Below, in pieces: positions 1 to 8,008 of a stretch of DNA of 64,000 bases. The stretch's first letter is position 1, and every line of letters starts with the position of its first letter. Below the pieces are notes generated by a model that searched no databases, was not told the origin of the DNA, and saw only the letters and a program-made list of their open reading frames with translations. Source of the DNA: Roseateles violae (lineage in GTDB: Bacteria; Pseudomonadota; Gammaproteobacteria; Burkholderiales; Burkholderiaceae_C); contig NZ_JAUHHC010000005.1 in the NCBI RefSeq assembly GCF_030410485.1, forward strand, positions 434,001-498,000, given 5' to 3'. A program made the translations under genes and the position numbers.

Positions 1-2
1 AG

Positions 3-152
3 ATCGGCGTCAGCATCGGCTACTGCGTCGCCCGCGCCGAGGGCGCCGATCTGCAGGCGCTGATGGCCGATGCCGATGCGCGGCTCTACGAGGCCAAGCG
101 CGGCGGCCGCGGCCGCTTCCAGGGCGCCGTGCTGCTGAATCCGGCGGCCTGA
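3..152 (+). CDS. C-terminal end of a GGDEF diguanylate cyclase (partial)
   Basis: The window opens inside a gene; the first full codon is at base 3 and TGA is at 150-152, leaving 49 residues. The tail reads D-A-D-A-R-L-Y-E-A-K followed by GGRGR, which is the classic last helix of a GGDEF domain (A-D-x-A-L-Y-x-A-K-x-x-GRN). The enzyme would make cyclic di-GMP from GTP. The active-site GGDEF loop and any sensor domain lie upstream of the window, so activity cannot be judged. It is very GC-rich and core-like. Confidence 0.8.
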   Translation: MGVSIGYCVARAEGADLQALMADADARLYEAKRGGRGRFQGAVLLNPAA

Positions 153-165
153 GTGCCGCCGCCGC

Positions 166-693
166 TCACAAGGCCGCCGTGCCGGCGCGCTGCTGCCGCA
201 GGCGCTGCAGCGCCAGCTGCAGGATGCGCGCATCGCTGCTGGCGCGATGGCGCTCGGTCTTCAGCTCGCGGCGCATCTGCTCGGTCAGGCCGTGCCAGCC
301 GGCCGCCTCGTCCTCGCTGAGCAGGCGGCGCAGATCGTCGAGCCTGAAGCGCGGCTGCATGCCGGCCGCGTCGAACATGCGCGCCAGCCAGGGATAGTCA
401 TTGCCCCAGCCATCGCAATAGACGGTCTGGCCGGCCAGCCGCGCGTTCATCTCGGCGGCGATCCATTCGGGCGGTCGCCCATGGGCCAGCAGCGCCTCGC
501 GGCTGATGCCGTGCAACGCCTGCGCGCGCTCGTCCCAATGCTGCCAGTCGGCCACCGGCCGGATCAGGCTGCAGAAGCTGCGGCCCTGGCCATCGACGAA
601 ACCGACCTCGATCGGGTAGCTGCCGCGACCGAAGCCCGAGGCCTCCAGATCGAGGATCGCGGGCAGCGAAGCGGTGTGCAGCTCGGTCGACAC
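166..693 (-). CDS. DEDD-type 3'-5' exonuclease-like protein
   Basis: The 175-residue product has the DnaQ/RNase T fold signature: motif I D-L-E-A-S-G at residues 15-20, an acidic D-G-W-G-N-D segment near 94-99, and motif III H-R-A-S-S-D near 149-154 with the His and Asp expected of the DEDDh class. Such proteins remove nucleotides from the 3' end of DNA or RNA using two metal ions. It stands alone, convergent with the GGDEF gene and separated from it by 13 bases. The exact substrate cannot be told from sequence. Confidence 0.7.
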   Translation of the reverse strand: MSTELHTASLPAILDLEASGFGRGSYPIEVGFVDGQGRSFCSLIRPVADWQHWDERAQALHGISREALLAHGRPPEWIAAEMNARLAGQTVYCDGWGNDYPWLARMFDAAGMQPRFRLDDLRRLLSEDEAAGWHGLTEQMRRELKTERHRASSDARILQLALQRLRQQRAGTAAL

Positions 694-756
694 GGCCGCA
701 GTGTAGGCGCGGGTCCGCGCCGGCGCTGCAGGGCAGACCCTCGAACGCGGCCGCGC

Positions 757-1689
757 TCAGGCCAGAGCCACCGGCCGGCCGGCGGCCTCCCAGCCGTCCA
801 GCCCGCCGCTCAGCGCCCGCGCCCGCGTGAAGCCCAGCTGGGCCAGCGCCTTGGCCGCCAGCGCGGCCGAGGCCTCGTTGGGGCAGTTGCAGTAGAGCAC
901 CAGCTCGCGGTCGCGCGGCAGGCTGCGGGCCTGCTCGGCGATGCGCTGCGGCTCGGCCAGGCGCGCGCCCGGAATGCGGCGCGGATCGGCGGCCCGGCTG
1001 GCGGCGGCCCGCACATCGATGAAGACCGGCTCCTGCCCCTGCTCGACCAGCGCGATCGCCTCGTCGACGCTGATGCGCGGCATCTCCAGCGCGCGCATGA
1101 ACTGGCGCCGCTGCCACCAGCGCCGCAGGACCAGGCCGATGACGATCAGCAGCAGCGCCAGCCCGGCCAGCAGGCCGGCGCCGGCCAGCATGTCCAGCAC
1201 CTGCTGAATCTGCGTGCTGAGCAGCAGGCCCAGCGCGAGGAAGACGCCGCTCCACAGCGCGCCGGCAATCAGGTCGAAGCCGATGAAGCGCGCCAGCGGC
1301 ATGCCCAGCGCGCCGGCCATCGGCGCGGCCACGACCGAGATGCCGGGCAGGAACTTGGCCGCCAGCAGCGCGCTGCCACCCCAACGCTCGATCAGCGACT
1401 CGCTCTGGCGCACGCAGGAATCCGGCGACAGCGAGACCCGGCACAGCAGACGCATCACCCGGTGCCCGAAGCGGCGGCCGGCCTGGTACCAGACGCCGTC
1501 GCCGAGCAGATTCGCCAGCACGGCAACGATGAAGCTCCAGGCCCCCGACAGCTGCCCGGCGGCCGCCAGGCCGCCGGCCACGACCAGCAGCGGCGCGGCC
1601 GGCACGGGCGCGCCAACCCGGGCCGCCAGGGTGACCAGGAAGACCAGCAGCACGCCATGCTGGACCAGCAGTTCGATCAGGGTACGCAT
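757..1689 (-). CDS. DedA-family membrane protein fused to a rhodanese domain
   Basis: The start is taken at the ATG at 1689, giving 310 residues beginning M-R-T-L-I-E-L-L; upstream in-frame codons are not membrane-like. Residues 1 to about 200 are a DedA/VTT-type domain with several hydrophobic helices and the amphipathic, proline-bearing segments typical of these flippase-like proteins. The last 100 residues are a rhodanese domain with the active loop C-P-N-E-A-S preceded by Y-C-N. DedA-rhodanese fusions are known in Proteobacteria. The sulfur-transfer or phosphatase role of the cytosolic rhodanese part is not known here. Confidence 0.8.
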   Translation of the reverse strand: MRTLIELLVQHGVLLVFLVTLAARVGAPVPAAPLLVVAGGLAAAGQLSGAWSFIVAVLANLLGDGVWYQAGRRFGHRVMRLLCRVSLSPDSCVRQSESLIERWGGSALLAAKFLPGISVVAAPMAGALGMPLARFIGFDLIAGALWSGVFLALGLLLSTQIQQVLDMLAGAGLLAGLALLLIVIGLVLRRWWQRRQFMRALEMPRISVDEAIALVEQGQEPVFIDVRAAASRAADPRRIPGARLAEPQRIAEQARSLPRDRELVLYCNCPNEASAALAAKALAQLGFTRARALSGGLDGWEAAGRPVALA

Positions 1690-1895
1690 TGAGGGAGTCC
1701 ACAGACTGCCGGCATTCTGAACCGGCCGCCAAGACCTTGCCCGGCAAGGGCCGAGCGGCGGCATCGCTTGTGCCGACACCGCAGGCCAGCGGGCGACAAT
1801 CGCCCTCGCCGACGAAGCCACGCGCAAACTGGCACGGATGCTGCTGAGTCACCCATATCTTCGCTTGTCTCCTCCACCGCTCACCGGTGGTTCAT

Positions 1896-1926
1896 GCCCC
1901 GGATCGCAAGATCCGGGGCTTTTTTT
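1896..1926 (+). terminator. Strong intrinsic terminator in a divergent intergenic region
   Basis: A perfect 10-bp GC stem (GCCCCGGATC and its complement) closes a GCAA tetraloop at 1896-1919 and is followed by seven T residues. It reads in the plus direction but lies between a minus-strand gene ending its 5' side at 1689 and a plus-strand gene starting at 2119, so no known coding transcript ends here. It may end a small RNA or act as a leader attenuator for the gene at 2119. Confidence 0.8.
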
Positions 1927-2118
1927 GCCCGTTTCTGCCGCTGCATCCCGGTAAACCGACTAACGCGGCATATGGACGCACCAGCTTGGTGGAATCTGCA
2001 CCGGATCGGGCCGTGGCGAAAAGCACCGCAACGGGTTCTTTTCCACCGGCCGGTCTGGCGGCACAGTAGCGCCCTGGGCCGGATTCCCCGGCACCGCCAT
2101 CGTCAAGCCGAGCGCCCC

Positions 2119-2745
2119 ATGTACCTGCCACCGCAATTCGCCGAGACTCGCCACGAGGAACTCCACCGCATCATCCGCGAGCATGCCTTGGGCATGCTGG
2201 TCACCCAGACGGCCGCCGGCCTGGAGGCGAACCACCTGCCCTTCCAGCTCGATGCCGGGCAGGGACCGGCCGGCACCCTGATCGCCCATGTCGCGCGCGC
2301 CAACACCATCTGGCGCGAGGTGAAGGACGGCGACCCGGTGCTGGTCGTGTTCCGCGGCGTCGAGGGCTATATCTCGCCGAACTGGTACCCGGGCAAGCAG
2401 GACACGCACCGCCGCGTGCCGACCTGGAACTACGAGGTGGTCCATGCGCATGGCACGATCCACATCCACGACGACGAGAACTTCGTCCGCCGCGTCGTCG
2501 CGCGGCTGACGCGCCAGCACGAGGCGAGCGAACCGCAGCCCTGGAAGATGGGAGAGGCGCCGGCCGACTATCTGACGAGCATGCTGGCCCATATCGTCGG
2601 CCTCGAGGTCCGCGTCCAGCGGCTCGAATGCAAGCGCAAGCTGAACCAGCACCATGAAGTGCGGGACCGCGAAGGCGCGATCGAAGCGCTGGAGGCGCGC
2701 GGCAACAGGGGCCTGGCGCAGGCGATGCGGGAAACGGCGAAGTAG
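2119..2745 (+). CDS. paiB: PaiB-like FMN-binding protein / transcriptional regulator
   Basis: The 208-residue product beginning M-Y-L-P-P-Q-F has the PaiB family hallmarks: the N-terminal M-Y-x-P-x-x-F, then A-N-H-L-P-F near residue 38, a central I-S-P-N-W-Y near 92, and V-P-T-W-N-Y-E-V-V-H-A-H-G. These belong to an FMN-binding split-barrel fold. In Bacillus PaiB is described as a regulator of sporulation and protease genes; in Proteobacteria the role is mostly unproven. The length matches the family. The leader carries the terminator at 1896-1926. Confidence 0.85.
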   Translation: MYLPPQFAETRHEELHRIIREHALGMLVTQTAAGLEANHLPFQLDAGQGPAGTLIAHVARANTIWREVKDGDPVLVVFRGVEGYISPNWYPGKQDTHRRVPTWNYEVVHAHGTIHIHDDENFVRRVVARLTRQHEASEPQPWKMGEAPADYLTSMLAHIVGLEVRVQRLECKRKLNQHHEVRDREGAIEALEARGNRGLAQAMRETAK

Positions 2746-2749
2746 ACCC

Positions 2750-3352
2750 TTAAGGAGCCGTCGCCGGACGCTCCATCTCGACGACTTGCTCGCGCTCGAA
2801 CAGCTTCATCGCCGTCAGGCCGACCTGGCGGGTGTCGTAGAAGGCATAGGCGCTGACGCCCATCGCGCCGAGCAGCGGGACCCAGCGAGAGACCGATTTG
2901 CCGACGATCTTCTCGCCCAGCCTCATGCCGACGGCCGTCGCCAGTTTCTGCAGCGCGCCGCCGACCAGCGGCCGCACGACGAAGCGCTCGCCGACGCGCA
3001 CGACCAGATCGCGCACCGCCTGCGCCGCCGTGTAGCGGAACAGGCAGTACAGCATCTGCGAGGGGCCCAACTCGGCCGAGCGGCCATACAGCGCGGCGAT
3101 ATCGGCGACCAGCTGCGCCTGGATGCGCCAGACCGTCATCATCTCCGGCAAGATCGTCAGCCAGCCGAGCGGGCCGGGTGGCAGGGCCAGCGCACCGGCG
3201 GCCAAGGCCGCGCGCGAGGCGGCCTCATGCGCGGCCTTGCGGGCCGCCTCGGCCGGGCGTTCGCTCAGGCGCTGCGTCGATTCCGGCGTCCGTGCCACCA
3301 GTTTGTGCGATGACGCATAACCTGCAAGCAGGGCCCTAATGGTGACAAGCAC
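2750..3352 (-). pseudogene. EcsC-like membrane-associated protein, 5' end replaced
   Basis: From its K-L-V-A-R-T-P-E-S segment (about residue 17) to the end, this 200-residue frame is nearly identical to the gene at 3820-4398, in opposite orientation. The family is recognised as EcsC-like by the long Ala-rich helix, an L-P-P-G-P segment, the W-R-I-Q-A-Q-L-V-A-D helix and A-A-L-Y-G. Homology stops abruptly near base 3305: the first 16 codons are read out of intergenic repeat sequence (the G-Y-A part comes from the 14-bp repeat at 3315), and the D-K-x-A-x-A-V-L start of the other copy is missing. I read it as a 5'-truncated copy; it could still be expressed from the new ATG. Confidence 0.55.
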
Positions 3353-3439
3353 TTAGGCAGCCCCTCGACACCATAAGTTGCAAGCCGCGCCCCCCCATAT
3401 GCTGCTAATGGCCACCAAGATGCACGCATAACCTGCAAG
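3315..3439. repeat. Three direct copies of a 14-bp repeat at about 55-bp spacing
   Basis: GCATAACCTGCAAG occurs at 3315-3328 and again at 3426-3439; a related copy, CCATAAGTTGCAAG, is at 3371-3384. Start-to-start distances are 56 and 55. The first copy abuts the point where the left EcsC-like gene loses homology. Regularly spaced copies suggest binding sites of a recombinase or replication protein, or the end of a mobile element. No recombinase gene is adjacent. Confidence 0.6.
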
Positions 3440-3572
3440 TGGCTTTTCCGGCCCAAATGACCCTCGCCACTGAACTCCATCCGGCGAGAGAAGACCGGTG
3501 GGATGCCTAGAAAACCGGGGGACTTGGGCACAGCGAAGCAGCCACTTGGTGCGACCTCCGGGTTAGACAGCC

Positions 3573-3710
3573 ATGGCTCAGCGGTCTGGAGGGGTGCTTG
3601 AAAACACCTTGCTGGAAGAGGTCGATTCGACCTCTGGATTCGGTCCTAGCAGACCGAATCAGCTACAGATCAGCGACCTGCTGTTGAAAGTCTACTCCGA
3701 CATCTACTGA
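3573..3710 (+). CDS. Possible 45-residue protein (weak)
   Basis: An open frame ATG to TGA encodes 45 residues rich in Leu and Ser and ending K-V-Y-S-D-I-Y. It fills the gap between the two inverted EcsC-like copies. It contains two near-perfect inverted repeats (around 3617-3633 and 3637-3661) that could instead mean the DNA is structured rather than coding. I do not recognise the sequence. The rest of 3440-3819 shows nothing else I can name. Confidence 0.2.
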   Translation: MAQRSGGVLENTLLEEVDSTSGFGPSRPNQLQISDLLLKVYSDIY

Positions 3711-3819
3711 TGCGGAAGGGGTCGGTCAGTACTGGTGTCGACCAAGGCATCTACGCAAAGTCCACGCGACCGCTAATCGTCAGTTATGCAGTATGGTTCT
3801 CCCAAGAGGACTTTCCTAA

Positions 3820-4398
3820 ATGGGCCAATCTACGGACAAAGTCGCGGAGGCGGTGCTGCAGCTCGTGGCACGAACACCCGAGTCCACGCAGCGCCTGAGC
3901 GAGCGCCCGGCAGAGGCTGCTCGCAAGGTTGCGCACGAGGCGGCCTCGCGGGCCGCGCTGGCGGCCGGGGCGCTGGCCTTGCCCCCGGGGCCGGTCGGCT
4001 GGCTGACGATACTGCCCGAGATGATGACGGTCTGGCGCATCCAGGCGCAGCTGGTCGCCGATGTGGCGGCGCTGTACGGCCGCTCGGCCGAGCTGGGGTC
4101 CTCGCAGATGCTCTACTGCCTGTTCCGCTACACGGCGGCGCAGGCAGTGCGCGATCTGGTCGTGCGCGTCGGCGAACGTTTCGTCGTGCGCCCGGTCGTC
4201 GGCAGCGCGCTGCAGAAGCTCGCGAAGACGGTGGGCCTGAAGCTCGGCGAGAAACTCGTCGGTAAATCTGTCTCCCGCTGGGTGCCGCTGATCGGTGCGA
4301 TGGGTGTCAGCGCCTATGCCTTCTATGACACCCGCCAGGTCGGGCTGACGGCGATGAAGTTGTTCGAACGCGAGCAGGTCATAGACGCAGAAGCCTGA
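3820..4398 (+). CDS. EcsC-like membrane-associated protein (intact copy)
   Basis: The 192-residue product starts M-G-Q-S-T-D-K-V-A and has an Ala-rich amphipathic helix (about 35-55), L-P-P-G-P-V-G-W-L, the W-R-I-Q-A-Q-L helix leading to A-A-L-Y-G, and a C-terminal G-K-S-V-S-R-W-V-P-L-I-G-A-M-G-V segment with small-residue helix packing. This fits the EcsC family, whose Bacillus member sits with an ABC exporter but whose biochemistry is unresolved. The N-terminus absent from the inverted copy is present here, so this is the complete version. A GAGG motif precedes the ATG. Confidence 0.6.
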   Translation: MGQSTDKVAEAVLQLVARTPESTQRLSERPAEAARKVAHEAASRAALAAGALALPPGPVGWLTILPEMMTVWRIQAQLVADVAALYGRSAELGSSQMLYCLFRYTAAQAVRDLVVRVGERFVVRPVVGSALQKLAKTVGLKLGEKLVGKSVSRWVPLIGAMGVSAYAFYDTRQVGLTAMKLFEREQVIDAEA

Positions 4399-4604
4399 AG
4401 CGGGCGACTCTTCCATGACCCGTATGGTGTGACTCAGGAAGCCGCATCAAGACTCACAATGATTCACCCTCTAAGGTTGGGTCCAGCACTGAGGAGACTT
4501 GGCCGCGACTGGTTCTGACATTCAGGGCTTGTGCTGCCTCAGACAGCGATACGCGTGTGCTGATGGCGGAGTACGTGCAGTTTGGTGCCACGTCGCCAGA
4601 CAAT

Positions 4605-5561
4605 TCAAGACGATTTCTGGACGCCGTCCGGAACCAAGCCCTTCCCACTGCCATCGTGTTCAGGCTTACTCTTACCGACATCGCTATCCGCCCCGAGCGC
4701 ACCTTGCAGACGTCGGAGAAAGGCACATAGCGATGACGGCTCGGTGCCTACCGCCTCAGAGCTCTCCAACGCCGGGGGGCCGAGCTCTTGAAGCCGGTCT
4801 GCTGGCGTCGTCGTTTCCTTTGCTGCCGTCGAGAGCGGTGCAAATATTTTGAGGCGGTAGCTCACCGTGGGGTTCACTTCGCGTGTCTTCATCAGCCAGA
4901 AGATGGCGAACGCGACCACGCCGATCGATTCAACCCAGAAGACCGCGCGCTTATGGAAAAGAGACCCTTGGATCTGGTGCCCAAGAAGCGCCACCACCAT
5001 CGCTACTGCCATAACGGCAGAAACCAGCCAGTAGCGCAGTAGCCATTTGCAGCGGACGTTGTTGCCCCGTCCTCGAAGCGTCTGACCGGAGAGCACGGTG
5101 CTGACGTAGATCATGCAAATGAAGAACCCCACGGCCGTCAAGCCATGGACCGATAGCGTGATTGGGCCCAACTCCCACTGCACCTGAATCGTGTGTCCCC
5201 ACAGCACGAACGAGGTCAGGTTCAGCGGGAAGAATGCGACGCAGACCAGCAGGAAGCCCCCGACATCGAGAACGCGGTTCTCTAAGGTGCTATAGCCTTC
5301 ATAGAGCATCAGAAACACGCCGATGCAGGACAGCATGCCCACCAGAAGATTGCGCTCAAAGTCGCCGGCGATGTAGTAATGGCTGATCGACGGCTGAAAG
5401 CCGTAGTCATGGACGATGTAGGAAACGAACGCCAGGCTGACCGGCAGCAGGATAGCCAGCACCGCCATGGAGGTACGCAGCTTGATATAGGCAACTTCGT
5501 AGTGCGAATACTTGCGTGCCAGGGAAGGTCCGGCATCCGCTTTTACTTGGTCGGCGGCCAT
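4605..5561 (-). CDS. Six-helix integral membrane protein of unknown function
   Basis: The 318-residue product starts after a GGAG ribosome site six bases before ATG. Hydrophobic segments fall near residues 28-50, 71-90, 95-115, 133-155, 170-190 and 205-225, followed by a polar tail of roughly 85 residues. The S-I-S-H-Y-Y motif near residue 60 and F-L-M-L-Y-E-G-Y near 83 recur in a class of uncharacterised bacterial membrane proteins. I do not know its function. It stands alone. Confidence 0.65.
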   Translation of the reverse strand: MAADQVKADAGPSLARKYSHYEVAYIKLRTSMAVLAILLPVSLAFVSYIVHDYGFQPSISHYYIAGDFERNLLVGMLSCIGVFLMLYEGYSTLENRVLDVGGFLLVCVAFFPLNLTSFVLWGHTIQVQWELGPITLSVHGLTAVGFFICMIYVSTVLSGQTLRGRGNNVRCKWLLRYWLVSAVMAVAMVVALLGHQIQGSLFHKRAVFWVESIGVVAFAIFWLMKTREVNPTVSYRLKIFAPLSTAAKETTTPADRLQELGPPALESSEAVGTEPSSLCAFLRRLQGALGADSDVGKSKPEHDGSGKGLVPDGVQKSS

Positions 5562-5689
5562 AGGTGCTCCGTTTCTTGCGCGCGAAGCCTAACCATCAAA
5601 CCAACCGGCTCGCGACATCAAAATTGTGGACGTCGCCCTGTCCATCAAGCCTTGAACTCACGCATGCTTTACAAACTGGCGAATCGGGG

Positions 5690-5727
5690 GGCGGCCGGCG
5701 CAGGCACCCTGCCTGCGCTCGGCCGCC
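5690..5727 (-). terminator. Long GC-rich hairpin after the 5742 gene
   Basis: Arms of about 16-17 bases with one bulge pair around a three-base loop, just downstream of the stop of the minus-strand gene at 5742. There is no T tract after the stem on either strand, so it may be a weak terminator or an RNA-stabilising structure rather than a canonical intrinsic terminator. Confidence 0.5.
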
Positions 5728-5741
5728 GGGTTCCGGTCCTG

Positions 5742-6500
5742 CTATTCGTCGTCGATCTCCGTATCGAACCCGTCACCGAAGCCGCCTCGCATCATGGGGG
5801 TTAGGACGGTGTTGCGCGACGGCGAGTAGCGCAAGCCGGATGCGGCCGCCTCTTCGACCTTCTTGGGATCCCAGCCGGCGGCAATCATGTCGTTGGCAAC
5901 GGCCGGCGTAATCTTCATGCTCATGTCTGGGTGGAAGAGCGCCGCGAACTTGCCTACAAAGTCCTGGGTCTTGTCGATCATCTGACGCAACTCGTCGAGT
6001 GGATAGCCCATCAACATGCGGGCGCCGACATCAGGGTGCGTCGTCTCCAAGACAAAGGCAGGCCCGACAAGCTCGTAGTGCCCATCCCAGCCAATATTGA
6101 TTTGCCTTGCGGTCTCGTCCAGATCCAGTTCTTGCTGCTGACCGCGCCACGTCAGGCAAGCGACCAACTGTTCGCTGGGTTCTAGCAGCCAAGCGTCGCC
6201 CTGGTGTGCGACTAACAGCAAAGGTACGATGTTCGCATTCGCGCCAGTGATGATGAACTTCGTCACGCCGTCGGCGGCCGCCGCCTGGATGAGCGCGACC
6301 TCGTCCTTGAGTGCATCCAGCCCGCGCTTGGCAACGGATTCCTTGGCGCATAGCTGCACATGGTGCCAATGCAGGTAGCCGGCGCTGCGCGCGACGCGGT
6401 TAAGCAAGTCGACGTGCTTGCCGCCGGCGTTGCGCTGGAGGCGCTTGGCCTGCTTCTTGAGTTTGTCCACCATGGCGGCGGACGTAGGGATGTGTCGCAT
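5742..6500 (-). CDS. Accessory protein with plasmid-type N-terminal helical domain
   Basis: The ATG at 6500 is chosen over the one at 6515 because AGGA lies eight bases upstream; this gives 252 residues. The N-terminus (K-L-K-K-Q-A-K-R-L about residues 13-21, then V-A-R-S-A-G-Y-L-H-W-H-H-V) matches a short helical module seen at the start of many plasmid and island proteins that often have other domains behind it. The remaining 190 residues are an unrecognised mixed alpha/beta region ending in an acidic tail. Function unknown. Confidence 0.6.
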   Translation of the reverse strand: MRHIPTSAAMVDKLKKQAKRLQRNAGGKHVDLLNRVARSAGYLHWHHVQLCAKESVAKRGLDALKDEVALIQAAAADGVTKFIITGANANIVPLLLVAHQGDAWLLEPSEQLVACLTWRGQQQELDLDETARQINIGWDGHYELVGPAFVLETTHPDVGARMLMGYPLDELRQMIDKTQDFVGKFAALFHPDMSMKITPAVANDMIAAGWDPKKVEEAAASGLRYSPSRNTVLTPMMRGGFGDGFDTEIDDE

Positions 6501-6698
6501 GTCAGATTCCTTCATCTGCGTGCGAACGACCGGTGCTCACTGCCGCGTTCGCCACAGAGGGGAATCGGACAAGGGATTTGTGAAGGTCGTCCCGCGAGGG
6601 TTTGCCGAAGGTGAGCAGCTGGCGCCGACTTGCGCGTGGCCATGCTATCGCACCTCGCACGATGCGCGCAAGGTGGTTAAGCCAAACGCGCGGCGCGA

Positions 6699-6962
6699 CT
6701 AGCTAAGGCGCTCCGACGTCGTGTCGACCTGCCTTTTCATGGCCGCTTTCAGTTCTGCGTCCACCCCATTGGCGGCCGCCAGACGCTCGACAAGGTCCCT
6801 CAACGCGGCAAGCTCAACGCGATCAATTTCGGCGTCGCTGGTGATGAAGCCGCCCTCATGGACTTCTTGCGCGAAGTTCAGTTGCCCGCCCACCTGTTGT
6901 GAATGGGGACGTGCGCTGCGACCTCGTCGTCGATCAGCTATGCGGGCGAGCGGCCGGTTCAC
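6699..6962 (-). CDS. Possible small protein or gene remnant
   Basis: An 87-residue frame whose second half (I-D-R-V-E-L-A-A-L-R-D-L-V-E-R-L) looks like a real amphipathic helix, while the first 25 residues are Arg-rich and look like out-of-frame translation. It could be the tail of a decayed gene. I see no recognisable domain and no good ribosome site. The surrounding 6501-7016 otherwise holds nothing I can name. Confidence 0.25.
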   Translation of the reverse strand: MNRPLARIADRRRGRSARPHSQQVGGQLNFAQEVHEGGFITSDAEIDRVELAALRDLVERLAAANGVDAELKAAMKRQVDTTSERLS

Positions 6963-7016
6963 CGATTGTTTCCCCTCGATCGACCCGAGTACTCAAGACA
7001 TCCCATCACCTTCCGC

Positions 7017-7553
7017 TTACGCAGCTTCCGCGAAGCGTTGGAGCTTTTTCAACGCGCTGAAAAGAGCCTTGCGCTCAGACAACGCCAGCACCGTAAGCAG
7101 CTCGGACTGACGCCCTCGCGTGGCCTTGAACGACTGTGCCTGCAGTTGTCGTCCCCTATTCGTCAGCTCCACTAACAGGCGTTGCTTGTGCTGCGGATCC
7201 GAGTCTCGCTGCACTAGCCCACGCGCGACTAACGCATCAAGTACACGACTGATCTGCGCCTTGTCCATCCAAGTCCGGCTAGCAATTTCTCCTGCGATGC
7301 TTCGCCCGTTCTCATGAAGGAACGAAAGCAACCGCCACTCGGGCAGCCCCAACTCGAACACATCAAGCGCGGGTTTCGTCAAATTTCGCTGGATCGCGGT
7401 GGCGGTCCCAACCATCAGGACGCCGGGAAAGTCCCTTATGGCGAGGGTTGATCCGTCCGGCAACGGGTCACGCCAGCTATCAGGAAGGTCCATGACTGCG
7501 GCTGAATTCGAGGCTGCTGACAACTTACTCACTTGACCAGTAAAGCACAGCAT
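7017..7553 (-). CDS. MarR-family transcriptional regulator (copy 1)
   Basis: The product (178 residues from the ATG at 7553, or 158 from the ATG at 7493) is a winged-helix MarR regulator: E-W-R-L-L-S-F-L for helix 2, then A-G-E-I-A-S-R-T-W-M-D-K-A-Q-I-S-R-V-L for the recognition helices, and G-L-V-Q-R-D-S-D-P-Q-H-K-Q-R for the wing with its conserved D-x-R-type core. MarR dimers usually repress neighbouring operons until a phenolic ligand binds. It is clearly a paralogue of the regulator at 52127-52708 (same L-P-D-S-W, W-M-D-K-A-Q-I-S-R-V-L-D-A-L). Here no catabolic gene lies across the divergent promoter. Confidence 0.85.
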   Translation of the reverse strand: MLCFTGQVSKLSAASNSAAVMDLPDSWRDPLPDGSTLAIRDFPGVLMVGTATAIQRNLTKPALDVFELGLPEWRLLSFLHENGRSIAGEIASRTWMDKAQISRVLDALVARGLVQRDSDPQHKQRLLVELTNRGRQLQAQSFKATRGRQSELLTVLALSERKALFSALKKLQRFAEAA

Positions 7554-7591
7554 TCCCGACTATCTCATCCTGATTTACACCGATGACTTAG

Positions 7592-7641
7592 CAACGGTAA
7601 ATTTTGCATTCTCGTGTCAATTACCGTTGACATGACAACGG
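7592..7641. promoter_or_regulatory. CAACGG half-sites upstream of MarR copy 1
   Basis: CAACGGTAA at 7592-7600 is inverted as TTACCGTTG at 7621-7629, and CCGTTG (7624-7629) pairs with CAACGG (7636-7641) across six bases. TTGACATGACAACGG at 7627-7641 recurs with one change at 52782-52796 in front of the paralogous MarR gene. I infer autoregulatory operator sites. A TTGACA -35-like box is present in both orientations here. The rest of 7642-8008 holds no gene I can support. Confidence 0.6.
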
Positions 7642-8008
7642 TGTTGGAAGAGCATCGCTTTAGTGTCAGCAACTTCTGAATCGAGCAACCTCGCTTCGAT
7701 AAAGGGATCAAGCCTGTGTGCAGCCTCACAACCATCCCCTGCAGCAAACCTGCATATTCCGGTCTCGGCGGCCGCAGGTTCCATTTCAAAGTGCGCCGGT
7801 CGCTCCAGACGAATTCGGCATAGGCTTCCAGCTTGAATCTATGCCGCTCGCGCCGAAGCAAACCAGGCCAGACTTTCTTCTCCTCAACTATCCAACGATA
7901 TAGGTTGAAGCGCCCCCGACGCATGTAGACGCGCCCGGTGTCGGCAGAAATCAGTCTGTGAAACTCATCGCCGTCTCGTCTTGAGGGGCGCTCGGAGGAT
8001 TGACTCGG

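Noticed and set aside
247-1692. Long plus-strand open frame (481 codons) across the DedA and exonuclease genes
   Set aside because: It is a shadow of GC-rich minus-strand genes: Arg/Gln/Ala-rich low-complexity translation, no domain, while the minus strand encodes recognisable proteins.
4454-4726. 90-codon minus-strand frame overlapping the 3' end of the membrane protein gene
   Set aside because: It overlaps a better-supported gene in another frame and has no recognisable features.
7565-7924. 119-codon minus-strand frame upstream of MarR copy 1
   Set aside because: Its C-terminal half runs through the operator palindromes, it has no ribosome site and no family resemblance; at best a decayed remnant.
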